A DNA stretch of 8,982 nt from Actinomycetes bacterium (lineage in GTDB: Bacteria > Actinomycetota > CALGFH01), in NCBI GenBank assembly GCA_030152105.1, contig JASLIH010000222.1, positions 1 through 8,982 of the forward strand. The letters are read 5' to 3'. This document shows positions 1 through 6,381 of the stretch, piece by piece. Every line of letters starts with the position of its first letter. The first letter of the stretch is position 1. The notes under the pieces were generated by a model. The model saw only the letters and a program-made list of their open reading frames with translations. It was not told the DNA's origin and did no database searches. Position numbers and translations under genes: made by a program.

Positions 1-1056
1 CCCTCGCACCGCCAGCTGCTCGCCTACTTCACCGACTATGCACGAGCGTTTCAGGTCGAGCCGCACCTCCGCCTCGGCGCACACGTCGAGCGATGCACGC
101 TTGGCGGCGACGGCCGGTGGACGGTTCGCGTGACCGCGGACGGCGAGACAAGGGCCGAGCCCTTCGACAGCCTGCTGGTCTGCTCCGGCCACCACCGCGA
201 CGCGTTCGTGGCGGCCTATCCAGGCACGTTCACCGGCAGGATCGTGCACTCCTCGGCCTACAAACGCCCCGACCCGTTCCGCGGCCAGCACGTGCTCGTG
301 GTCGGCGCGGGCAACTCCGCCGCCGATATCGCCGTCGACGTCGCCCCCCACTCCGCGCGCACGGCGCTCAGCATGCGCGAGGGCGCCTACTTCATTCCGA
401 ACCTCATGTTCGGGCAGCCGATCGACGTCGTCTATGGGTTCTGGAGGAGCAGGCTTCCAACGCCGCTGCTCCGGTCGGCGCTGAAGCTCTGGCTGCGGTT
501 CGCGATCGGCAGGTGGGAGGACTACGGCCTACAGGCTCCGACCAACCCGCCGCTCGAGCGACATCCGACGGTGAACTCCGGCGTCCTCGAAGCGCTCCGC
601 CACGGCCGGCTCGTCGCGCGCCGCGGCATCGAGCGCTATGACGGGCATATCGTCCACTTCACCGACGGCACGCAGGAGGCATTCGACGCCATCATCATGG
701 CGACCGGCTTCCGCACCAGCTTCCCGTTCCTGTCCAGGCGGGTCGCCGAGTGGGACATGGACCAGACGCCGCCGCTCTATCTGAAGATGATGCATCCGAC
801 GATCCCCAGCCTGTTCTTCATCGGCCTCTTCCAGCCGATCGGCTGCCTCTGGCGGCTCGCCGACTACCAGGCGCGCATCGCGGCCCTGCAGATCAGCGGG
901 CGGCTGGAACGCCCGTCCGACATCGGTGCGCGCATCCGCCACGAACTCGCCCACCCACATCATCGGTTCGACCCGTCGCCCCGGCACGCGATCGAGGTCG
1001 ACTATCACGCCTTCCGGCGCGAGCTCATGGACGAGCTCGCCGCCGCCCGGACGTGA
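1..1056 (+). CDS. Flavin-containing monooxygenase (class B), 5'-truncated by window edge
   Basis: The reading frame is open from base 1 to the TGA at 1054-1056, giving 351 residues; the N-terminus, with the first FAD-binding GxGxxG, lies outside the window. What remains is typical of flavin-containing/Baeyer-Villiger-type monooxygenases, which use NADPH and O2 to oxygenate a soft nucleophile or ketone. The FMO signature FxGxxxHxxxY is seen as FTGRIVHSSAY (encoded near 229-261). The NADP-binding Rossmann motif is VVGAGNSAAD (near 298-327), and the late ATGF motif (IIMATGF, near 691-711) is the usual FAD/NADP-linking segment. The C-terminal part contains the FFIGLFQP segment common in these enzymes. 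Full-length relatives are roughly 430-500 residues, so about 80-150 residues are missing. The gene converges on the pspA-like gene with a 27-base gap. The substrate cannot be told from sequence. An ATG-led shorter frame within it (from 130) is not a plausible start because homologous sequence continues upstream. Confidence 0.9.
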   Translation, partial: PSHRQLLAYFTDYARAFQVEPHLRLGAHVERCTLGGDGRWTVRVTADGETRAEPFDSLLVCSGHHRDAFVAAYPGTFTGRIVHSSAYKRPDPFRGQHVLVVGAGNSAADIAVDVAPHSARTALSMREGAYFIPNLMFGQPIDVVYGFWRSRLPTPLLRSALKLWLRFAIGRWEDYGLQAPTNPPLERHPTVNSGVLEALRHGRLVARRGIERYDGHIVHFTDGTQEAFDAIIMATGFRTSFPFLSRRVAEWDMDQTPPLYLKMMHPTIPSLFFIGLFQPIGCLWRLADYQARIAALQISGRLERPSDIGARIRHELAHPHHRFDPSPRHAIEVDYHAFRRELMDELAAART

Positions 1057-1083
1057 GGCACGAGGTTCGCTGCCGCGCCCGTC

Positions 1084-1866
1084 TCAGGAACCGTCGTTCG
1101 ACGCCTTCTTGGAGGGCTCCACCGCAGGGGTGGCGGACGGGCCGGGCAGGCCGAGCCCCTCACGGATCGACTCCAGCCGGGCCGCGCCCTCGGCGTCGAT
1201 CGAGGCACGCTCGACCTGGAGCATGCGGGCCTCGACCGAGGTGGACTGCAGCTCGGCCTCGCCGAGGGCGCGGGCGTAGCGGCTCTCGATCTTGTCGCGC
1301 ACCTCGTCAAGGCTGGGGGTGTCCCCGGGAGCGGCCACCTCGGTCATGCCGGCCATCGCCCGGTTGAGCTGCTCCTGCATCTTGGCCTGATCGAGCTGGG
1401 ACAGCAGCTTGGTCCGCTCGGCGATCTTCTTCTGCAGGGCGAGGGCGTTGGTCTCGACCGCGGACCGAGCCTGCTCGGACGCCTGGGCGGCGCGCTCGGA
1501 CATGGCGTGCAGGTCCCGCATGCTCGCCTCGGCGCTGACCAGCTTGGTGGCGAATGCGCGCGCGGAGTCCTCGTAGGAGGCGGCCTTGGCCTGGTCGCCG
1601 GCCTCGCGCGCCTGCTCGGCCAGCAGCAGCGCCTGACGGGCGTTGGCCTGGAGCTTCTCGGTCTCCTCGACCGCCCGGGTGAGCTTCAGCTGGAGCTCGC
1701 GCTCGTTGCCGATCACCGCGGCGGCCTGCTGGGACAGCAGGGCGTGCTGCTGCTTCGCCTCCTCGATCGCCTGCTCGATCTGGACCTTCGGGTCGGACAT
1801 CTGGTCGAGCTTGCCGGAGAGCGCCGCCACGAGGTAGCGCCACGTCCTCCGGAGCAGCCTGCCCAT
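1084..1866 (-). CDS. pspA: PspA/IM30 family membrane-stress protein
   Basis: This 260-residue protein is highly helical, charged and cysteine-free, as expected for the PspA/IM30/Vipp1 (ESCRT-III-like) family. Those proteins oligomerise on the cytoplasmic face of the membrane and maintain its integrity under stress. The N-terminal helix (about residues 1-20, GRLLRRTWRYLVAALSGKL) is basic and amphipathic and could be the membrane-binding helix. It is followed by the conserved DP (residues 25-26) that opens the long coiled-coil hairpin (about 27-160), then the segment AKMQEQLNRAMAGM (about 161-174) typical of the family. A Pro/Ser-rich tail (about 240-260) makes it longer than the about 222-residue E. 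coli PspA. The ATG start is well placed: AGGAGG lies 5 nt upstream and overlaps the stop of the preceding gene, indicating translational coupling. It is the last gene of the three-gene operon. Family assignment is confident; the regulatory role is inferred. No PspF/PspB/PspC-like partner is in the window. Confidence 0.9.
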   Translation of the reverse strand: MGRLLRRTWRYLVAALSGKLDQMSDPKVQIEQAIEEAKQQHALLSQQAAAVIGNERELQLKLTRAVEETEKLQANARQALLLAEQAREAGDQAKAASYEDSARAFATKLVSAEASMRDLHAMSERAAQASEQARSAVETNALALQKKIAERTKLLSQLDQAKMQEQLNRAMAGMTEVAAPGDTPSLDEVRDKIESRYARALGEAELQSTSVEARMLQVERASIDAEGAARLESIREGLGLPGPSATPAVEPSKKASNDGS

Positions 1867-1871
1867 GCTGA

Positions 1872-1877
1872 CCTCCT
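1872..1877 (-). promoter_or_regulatory. Shine-Dalgarno of pspA overlapping the upstream stop codon
   Basis: On the minus strand the sequence reads TAGGAGGTCAGCATG. TAG is the stop of the preceding gene, AGGAGG is a near-perfect anti-16S match, and ATG is the pspA start, 5 nt downstream. The overlap of stop codon and ribosome-binding site implies that translation of the two genes is coupled and fixes both gene boundaries. Confidence 0.85.
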
Positions 1878-2640
1878 ACGCCGGTTCGTTCCGCTGGTAG
1901 GCGCTGAGCGCCTGGCGGGAGACCTCCTCGGTCTCGGCCAGGCCCTGGCGGATGCCTTCCAGTTCGTCGCCGAGCTGGTCGACCGCGCCGAGCTCGTCGG
2001 TCGGGCCGCTCACGGCCATGGTCGACAGCTCGATCACCCGGGCGACCAGGCTCTCCAAGCCGAGCGTACCCGACTCGAGCCGGGCCAGGACGCCGTCACG
2101 GGCTGCCGCCAGCCGGTCACGGATCTCCTGCTGGGCTCGAACCGAGGCGAGCGAGCGGTCGAGCTGCACCGCGATGTCGCCCGAGGCGGTCGCCCTGGCC
2201 GCCCGGAGCCGATCTGCGTCGGCGGCGAGGGCCGCGGAGTCGATGCGGGCCAGCGCCCGGCCGGCGGCGGTCGCCTGGCCGGCGAGACGATGCAGCGCCC
2301 GCACGGTCTCGGCGACCTCGGGTTGCATCATCGCGACCCGCTCGGCCAGCGGCCCCGCCGTCATCGAGCCGGCCAGCTCGGTGAAGCCGGCCGCCGCCTG
2401 GTCCGACCGGTGCAGCCACACGCTCTCGGCCGAACGGGCGTCGACCGGCAGGGTTCCCTGGCGGCCGAGCTGGGCAGGGCGCCGCAGCTCCAGAGCCGCG
2501 GTGACCGCCTTGGTCGCCCACACCACCGCCCCGACAGCCCCGGCGGCCGCCACGGGCAGGCCGACCGCCCAAGCTGTGCCGGCGGCGGTCGCCCCCAGCA
2601 GCAGCCCCCAGGGCTCGGTCAGCTCCTGCTTCAGGGCCAC
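1876..2640 (-). CDS. Uncharacterised protein with N-terminal membrane hairpin and helical tail
   Basis: I do not recognise this 254-residue protein. After a short polar N-terminus (MALKQELTEP) come two hydrophobic Ala/Gly/Val-rich stretches at about residues 11-28 and 29-48, separated by a Gly-Leu-Pro turn, consistent with a membrane hairpin. The rest (about 50-254) is soluble, rich in Ala, Leu, Glu, Arg and Gln, with long helix-forming stretches (for example DRLRAARATASGDIAVQLD and GDELEGIRQGLAETEEVSRQ), and probably coiled-coil. By the positive-inside rule, basic residues after the second helix (ALELRRP) suggest that both ends face the cytoplasm, where the tail could meet PspA. The GTG start is chosen because it lies 2 nt after the stop of the VWA gene; no Shine-Dalgarno precedes it, so translation is probably coupled. 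The frame stays open upstream to 3084, but that part overlaps the VWA gene, which clearly codes in another frame. Its stop overlaps the pspA ribosome-binding site. Function is unknown; context suggests a membrane adaptor of a PspA system. Confidence 0.75.
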   Translation of the reverse strand: MALKQELTEPWGLLLGATAAGTAWAVGLPVAAAGAVGAVVWATKAVTAALELRRPAQLGRQGTLPVDARSAESVWLHRSDQAAAGFTELAGSMTAGPLAERVAMMQPEVAETVRALHRLAGQATAAGRALARIDSAALAADADRLRAARATASGDIAVQLDRSLASVRAQQEIRDRLAAARDGVLARLESGTLGLESLVARVIELSTMAVSGPTDELGAVDQLGDELEGIRQGLAETEEVSRQALSAYQRNEPA

Positions 2641-2642
2641 GG

Positions 2643-4466
2643 TCAGAAGTTGGACACGACCGCGGTGAAGACCTGGTCGATGCTGGTGGGGTTGGAGGAG
2701 TCGTAGGCGGCGGCGTTGGTCGTCTCGGAGATCCGCCGAAGCGTGTCGAGGTCGGCGTCCTGACCGTAGCCGATGGTGAACAGCCGCACCGACTGCGCCC
2801 CCTCCTCGGTGCGGACCTGGCTGAGCAGGTTGTCCACCGAGATGCCGTTGTCCTCGTTGCGCCCGTCGGTGAGCAGCACCACCGCGTTGATGTCGTCGGG
2901 CGTCGCGCGGTCCTTGACGAACTGGTAGGCGGCCAGCGCCGTGTCGTACAGGCCGGTCCCGCCGCCGGGCTGGAGGCCGTCGATGCGCTCGCTGAGCTGG
3001 GCCCGGCGCTGGGCGTCGATCGGCCCGACCGGGACCAGCTCGCGGTAGTCGGTCTCGCCGTCGAGCTGGGTCGAGAACATCCACAGGCCCACCTGGTCCT
3101 GGCTGGCGAACTGCGACAGCGAGTTGCGTGCCGCCTGCTTGGCCAGTTCCAGCTTGCTCTTGCCGGTCCCGGCGACCTGCTCTCCCATCGAACCCGAGGT
3201 GTCCATGACCAGCAGCACGTTGGCCCGCTTGCGCAGGCTCTCCCAGCTCTGCAGCAGCTTGTCGAGCACCCGCGGCGCCGGTGGCGACAGGAGCGCCTTG
3301 GGCTGGTCGTTGAGCAGCCCGTTGGCCTCGGTGACGAGCGGGCCGGGCTTGGCCTGGCCGTCACGGAACGCGAACTCCTGGAACTTGGCCCGCGCCTTGT
3401 CGGCCTGCAGGTAGGCCAGCAGGCCGGCGGCTGCCTTGCGTTTGGCATCGTCGACCCATGGGGCGGTGAGCACCACCCATGGGTGGTCGGAGAGCAGCGT
3501 TCCCTCCTTGGGGTAGATCGCGACCAGCGGGACCTTCGGCTTGGGGTGCTTGCCGAGGGTGGCCGGGTCCCCGGTCGGGTTGCCCTGGTTGAAGTCCCAG
3601 ACCGACTTCTCCTCGACCGCCACGGCGGAGATGTAGGAGAGCCCGGCGCCCTGGTCGTCGGCGCGTTGCAGGTTGGAGAGGAAGGTGAGGGTGGTGTCGC
3701 CGTAGTGGACGACCGACCGCTCGACCCCCTCGACGAACTTGCGGGTCTTGGGGTTGGCCAGGTCCTTCTCGGTGAGGTCGCTGGAGAGCTTGGTGGCGGC
3801 GAAGTAGGCGCCGACGGTGGCGTTGAGGCCGGAGGTGGAGTAGTTGGGGTTGGTCTTGCCGAGCCGGAACTGCCCCCATTCGGGGTGGCCGTTGCGGGCC
3901 CAGCCGGTGTCGTCGCGGCCCAGGTCGAGCAGGTCGGCCCAGCCAAGCTGCTTCTTGGGCCAGCCCAGGGCCTCGGCCATCGGCCGCGGCATGGCGATCA
4001 CCAGCGGCGAGGCGGCGATCTTGGGGGTGCTGGGCGGGATCATCTTGGGCCGGTCGGCGGCCTGGGTCCGTTGCTCGAGCAGTCTGACCCAGCCGGAGGA
4101 CGCCGGCGTCCACACGTCTGGTCGGGGTCCGTCGGACGCCTCGTTCCAGCCGTTGGCTAGCGCCGCCATCGCCCCGCCGGAAGCCTTGCTGGTCACCGCG
4201 ACCTGGACACAGCGCCCATCCACGGTCGGGCCCTGGTCCATGTAGTCGGCCGCCAGCTGCTTCAGCAGCTGCGCCTTCTCCGAGGATGCCGTGACGGCCA
4301 GGGTGACCGCGTCGCCGGTGCAGCGGCCGGCGGCCGTCCCGGTGTCGCCCCCGTCGCCGGAGGTCGTCCCCCGGGTCGTCAGGAAGCGGATCCCGCCGAT
4401 CAGCACCACGGCGACCACGACGGCAACAAGGAAGGGCCGCGGACTCCGCCGGGACTGCTGGACCAC
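2643..4466 (-). CDS. Membrane-anchored substrate-binding-like and VWA domain fusion protein
   Basis: This 607-residue protein begins with one hydrophobic segment (about residues 12-28) after a basic N-terminus, so the bulk is predicted to lie outside the membrane. Residues about 48-400 resemble a type 2 periplasmic-binding (solute-binding) domain: an initial beta strand DAVTLAVTASSEKA, PDVWTPASSGW (about 116-126), an ASPLVIAMP hinge-like strand, and the GKTNPNYSTSGLNA region. Its two cysteines, C49 and C86, could form a disulfide. Residues about 417-607 form a VWA domain with an intact MIDAS metal site: D422-x-S424-x-S426 in MDTSGSMG, T504 in GGGTGLYD and D534 in LLTDGRNED. Such domains bind Mg2+ and protein partners. 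The GTG start has AAGGGGG (4471-4477) 4 nt upstream, and a candidate promoter lies just before it. It is the first gene of the operon, 2 nt ahead of the membrane-hairpin gene. Lack of a lipobox or visible ABC permease argues against simple solute import. The ligand and partner are unknown. Confidence 0.88.
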   Translation of the reverse strand: MVQQSRRSPRPFLVAVVVAVVLIGGIRFLTTRGTTSGDGGDTGTAAGRCTGDAVTLAVTASSEKAQLLKQLAADYMDQGPTVDGRCVQVAVTSKASGGAMAALANGWNEASDGPRPDVWTPASSGWVRLLEQRTQAADRPKMIPPSTPKIAASPLVIAMPRPMAEALGWPKKQLGWADLLDLGRDDTGWARNGHPEWGQFRLGKTNPNYSTSGLNATVGAYFAATKLSSDLTEKDLANPKTRKFVEGVERSVVHYGDTTLTFLSNLQRADDQGAGLSYISAVAVEEKSVWDFNQGNPTGDPATLGKHPKPKVPLVAIYPKEGTLLSDHPWVVLTAPWVDDAKRKAAAGLLAYLQADKARAKFQEFAFRDGQAKPGPLVTEANGLLNDQPKALLSPPAPRVLDKLLQSWESLRKRANVLLVMDTSGSMGEQVAGTGKSKLELAKQAARNSLSQFASQDQVGLWMFSTQLDGETDYRELVPVGPIDAQRRAQLSERIDGLQPGGGTGLYDTALAAYQFVKDRATPDDINAVVLLTDGRNEDNGISVDNLLSQVRTEEGAQSVRLFTIGYGQDADLDTLRRISETTNAAAYDSSNPTSIDQVFTAVVSNF

Positions 4467-4493
4467 TGTTCCCCCTTGAGTGTCTGGCTAGGC

Positions 4494-4522
4494 AATCTAG
4501 TCTGCGCCATCGTGGCCGACAA
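4494..4522 (-). promoter_or_regulatory. Candidate housekeeping promoter of the VWA/membrane-hairpin/pspA operon
   Basis: On the minus strand a -35 element TTGTCG (4522-4517) and a -10 element TAGATT (4499-4494) are separated by exactly 17 nt. Each matches 4 of 6 bases of the sigma-70/SigA consensus. Transcription would start near 4487, leaving a leader of about 20 nt that contains the Shine-Dalgarno at 4471-4477. The placement just upstream of the first operon gene, and after the terminator-like hairpin of the peptidase gene, supports an independent transcription unit. This was read by eye and not tested. Confidence 0.5.
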
Positions 4523-4588
4523 GATGGCCGCCAGCGCCCCGGACGCCGCTCACCCGGGCCTGGCCTGGCCGTCGGTCGCTGCCAGGCT

Positions 4589-4608
4589 CGCCGACCGTCA
4601 GGTCGGCG
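4589..4608 (-). terminator. Terminator-like hairpin after the M1 peptidase gene
   Basis: CGCCGACC and GGTCGGCG form a perfect 8-bp GC-rich stem around a 4-nt loop, starting 8 nt after the TGA of the peptidase gene. There is no T-tract, which is common for terminators in high-GC actinomycetes. The position between the peptidase stop and the operon promoter fits transcription termination. Confidence 0.55.
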
Positions 4609-4616
4609 GTCTCAGG

Positions 4617-6224
4617 TCAGGATCGACGCAGACCCAACGCTGTCTTCGGCATCCGCTCGAGCAGGCTGGCCGCCGCCGGCGGCGTCCTGACCTTGCCCGT
4701 CGCCGTAGCTGCCGGGAGCACCGGCTTCCCGGTGGTGAACAGCCAGGTCTCGAACAACTGGTCCAGCTGCTTGCCCGAGATCCGCTCGGCCAGCGCGATG
4801 AACTGCCCGGTGGTCCCGTTCCCACCGGCCCTCCTGGCCGCCCAGGTCCGCAGGATCCGGAAGAAGTCCCGGTCGCCCACCTCGTTGCGGAGCACCTGCA
4901 GGGTCATGGCACCCCGTACATACACCGCACCATGGAACAGGAACGGGATGCCCGGGTCGCCGACCACCACGTCCCAGAACGGGTCGTCAGCGGGGATCTC
5001 CCGATACATCGAGTCGAAGACCTCCTGAGTGGTCCCAAGACCCTCGCGCTCGCCCCACAGCCACTCGGCGTAGGTGGCGAACCCCTCGTTCAGCCACATG
5101 TGCTTCCACTCGGCCAGGGCCACGCTGTCCCCGAACCACTGGTGGGCGAGCTCGTGCACCACCAGGAGGTCGCCGTCGACCGGATCGGTGAAGAAGGACC
5201 CCGGGTAGATCGGGCGGGTCTGGTTCTCCAGGGCGAAGAACAGGTCGGGGGCGTCGTCGACGATCCCCCCGCCGGTGGAGAACGGATAGGGCCCGAACTG
5301 CCCGGACAGGAAGTCGAGGATCTCACCCTGACGGGCCAGCGAGCCGTCCGCGATCTCCCCGAAGGTCGGCGAGGCCGGGTCCTGGGGGTCGACCGGCTCG
5401 TCGTAGAGATCCGGGTCGACCGCGTCGTACATCCGCAGCCCCTGGGCGGTCCGGTAGCTGCGCAGGTCGAACTGCCCGATCGTGGCCGTGGCCAGATACG
5501 GTGCCATCGGCTCGGGCGCGTCCCAGACCCAGGTCGTCCTGTGGCCGTGGGTGCGGCGGCCGACGAGGCGGCCGTTGGAGATCACCTCGAGCCCCGCCGG
5601 CACCGTCACGACGAAGCTGAAGGACGCCTTGTCGGTCGGGTGGTCGTTGAGGGGGAACCAGTTGGCCGAGCCCTCGGGCTCGCTCACCACGACCGCGCCG
5701 TCGTCGGTGTGGATCCAGCCGTAGGGCAGCGGCTCCTCCGGGACCGACAGGTCGATCTGGGTCCTGGGCACGCCGTCGTAGCGGACCACGGTGGTGAACC
5801 GCCGGCCCTGCTTGAGCTGGTGCCTGGGCGTCACCGTCAGCTCGTGGTCCTGGCTTCGAGCCCAGCGCGCCTTCCGGCCGTCGACCACCACCGAGCGGAC
5901 GGTCATCCCCTGGAAGTCAAGGTTGAACCGGCACAGCGTCTCGGTCGCCCGGGCCGAGATCGTCGCCACCCCGACGAGGCGGTCCGTCGCCGGGTTGTAG
6001 GAGATCTTCAGCAGGTAGTGGGCGACGTCGTACCCGCCGTTGCCGTACAGCGGGTAGTAGTCGTCGCCGACGCCTGGGGCGCCCGCGTGGCATCCTCGGC
6101 TCCTGGCAGTGTCCCCGGCCGCCTGGCCGGTCGACGCGCCGGCCGGGGTTACCGCAGTGGTCAGAAGCGTCAATGCCGCGAACGCGGCCACCACCATGAC
6201 CGCGCGTGCACGCCGGATGTTCAT
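4617..6224 (-). CDS. Secreted M1 family zinc metallopeptidase (aminopeptidase)
   Basis: This 535-residue exported enzyme should remove N-terminal residues from peptides outside the cell. The zinc motif is complete: H357-E358-L-A-H361 in HELAHQWFGDS, with the third ligand E380 in MWLNEGFATYAEW after the standard 18-residue gap. The exopeptidase motif, GAMEN in classic members, appears here as ALENQ (E333, N334). Y435 (YVRGAM) is in the place of the transition-state tyrosine. Order: signal peptide (about 1-30: basic MNIRRAR, hydrophobic core about 9-25, cleavage likely after AGA), N-terminal beta-sandwich (about 55-240), catalytic domain (about 280-500), short tail; the large C-terminal helical domain of long M1 enzymes is absent. 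C45 and C98 could form a disulfide. I chose the ATG at 6224 because AGGGGAGG lies 6 nt upstream and the signal peptide starts there; the frame stays open to 6383, but that extension would put 53 charged residues before the signal. The gene is divergent from the SDR gene. Confidence 0.92.
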   Translation of the reverse strand: MNIRRARAVMVVAAFAALTLLTTAVTPAGASTGQAAGDTARSRGCHAGAPGVGDDYYPLYGNGGYDVAHYLLKISYNPATDRLVGVATISARATETLCRFNLDFQGMTVRSVVVDGRKARWARSQDHELTVTPRHQLKQGRRFTTVVRYDGVPRTQIDLSVPEEPLPYGWIHTDDGAVVVSEPEGSANWFPLNDHPTDKASFSFVVTVPAGLEVISNGRLVGRRTHGHRTTWVWDAPEPMAPYLATATIGQFDLRSYRTAQGLRMYDAVDPDLYDEPVDPQDPASPTFGEIADGSLARQGEILDFLSGQFGPYPFSTGGGIVDDAPDLFFALENQTRPIYPGSFFTDPVDGDLLVVHELAHQWFGDSVALAEWKHMWLNEGFATYAEWLWGEREGLGTTQEVFDSMYREIPADDPFWDVVVGDPGIPFLFHGAVYVRGAMTLQVLRNEVGDRDFFRILRTWAARRAGGNGTTGQFIALAERISGKQLDQLFETWLFTTGKPVLPAATATGKVRTPPAAASLLERMPKTALGLRRS

Positions 6225-6230
6225 CGCCGA

Positions 6231-6238
6231 CCTCCCCT
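6231..6238 (-). promoter_or_regulatory. Shine-Dalgarno that sets the M1 peptidase start
   Basis: AGGGGAGG on the minus strand sits 6 nt before ATG 6224. It decides between this start and the longer frame beginning at 6383, and is consistent with the signal peptide beginning at this ATG. Confidence 0.8.
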
Positions 6239-6294
6239 GCCGGTGGCGCCTGACCTCCAGCCCACGTCGGCTTGGGCAGGTCTCAGCCGCCCAG

Positions 6295-6323
6295 AATGTA
6301 CTCTTTGTGCGGAGGCGCGAGAA
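6295..6323 (-). promoter_or_regulatory. Weak candidate promoter of the M1 peptidase gene
   Basis: On the minus strand TACATT (6300-6295) resembles a -10 element (4 of 6). TTCTCG lies 17 nt upstream (6323-6318) and is a poor -35 match. The predicted leader would be about 60 nt. This is the best -10-like hexamer in the divergent gap, but such motifs also occur by chance. Confidence 0.28.
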
Positions 6324-6345
6324 GACCACCGACCGAGCTCTGCTG

Positions 6346-6375
6346 CCTGGCAGACCGCGCCCGGACACGTAGACT
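6346..6375 (+). promoter_or_regulatory. Candidate promoter of the SDR gene, giving a leaderless transcript
   Basis: TAGACT (6370-6375) fits the actinobacterial TANNNT -10 pattern and ends 6 nt before the ATG at 6382, so transcription is expected to start at or next to the A of the start codon. CTGGCA (6346-6351), 18 nt upstream, matches 4 of 6 -35 consensus bases. There is no Shine-Dalgarno before the ATG, which agrees with leaderless translation. Confidence 0.5.
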
Positions 6376-6381
6376 CCATCC

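Noticed and set aside
1057..1083. Possible terminator between the monooxygenase and pspA genes
   Set aside because: Only a 5-bp GGTTC/GAACC pair with a long loop spans the stop of pspA; too weak to call.
1507..2706. Plus-strand open frame of 399 codons opposite pspA and the membrane-hairpin gene
   Set aside because: The product is rich in Leu, Gly, Arg and Gln without domain features. The minus-strand genes have good starts, ribosome-binding sites and family motifs, so this is a shadow.
1876..3084. Longer version (402 codons) of the membrane-hairpin gene
   Set aside because: The extra 148 codons overlap the VWA domain, which clearly codes in another frame, and read as Arg/Gly/Pro-rich nonsense. 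The GTG at 2640, just after the VWA stop, is the likely start.
2117..3946. 609-codon minus-strand frame inside the VWA gene
   Set aside because: Its translation is dominated by Ser, Thr, Pro and Arg and overlaps the true VWA frame, which has an intact MIDAS motif.
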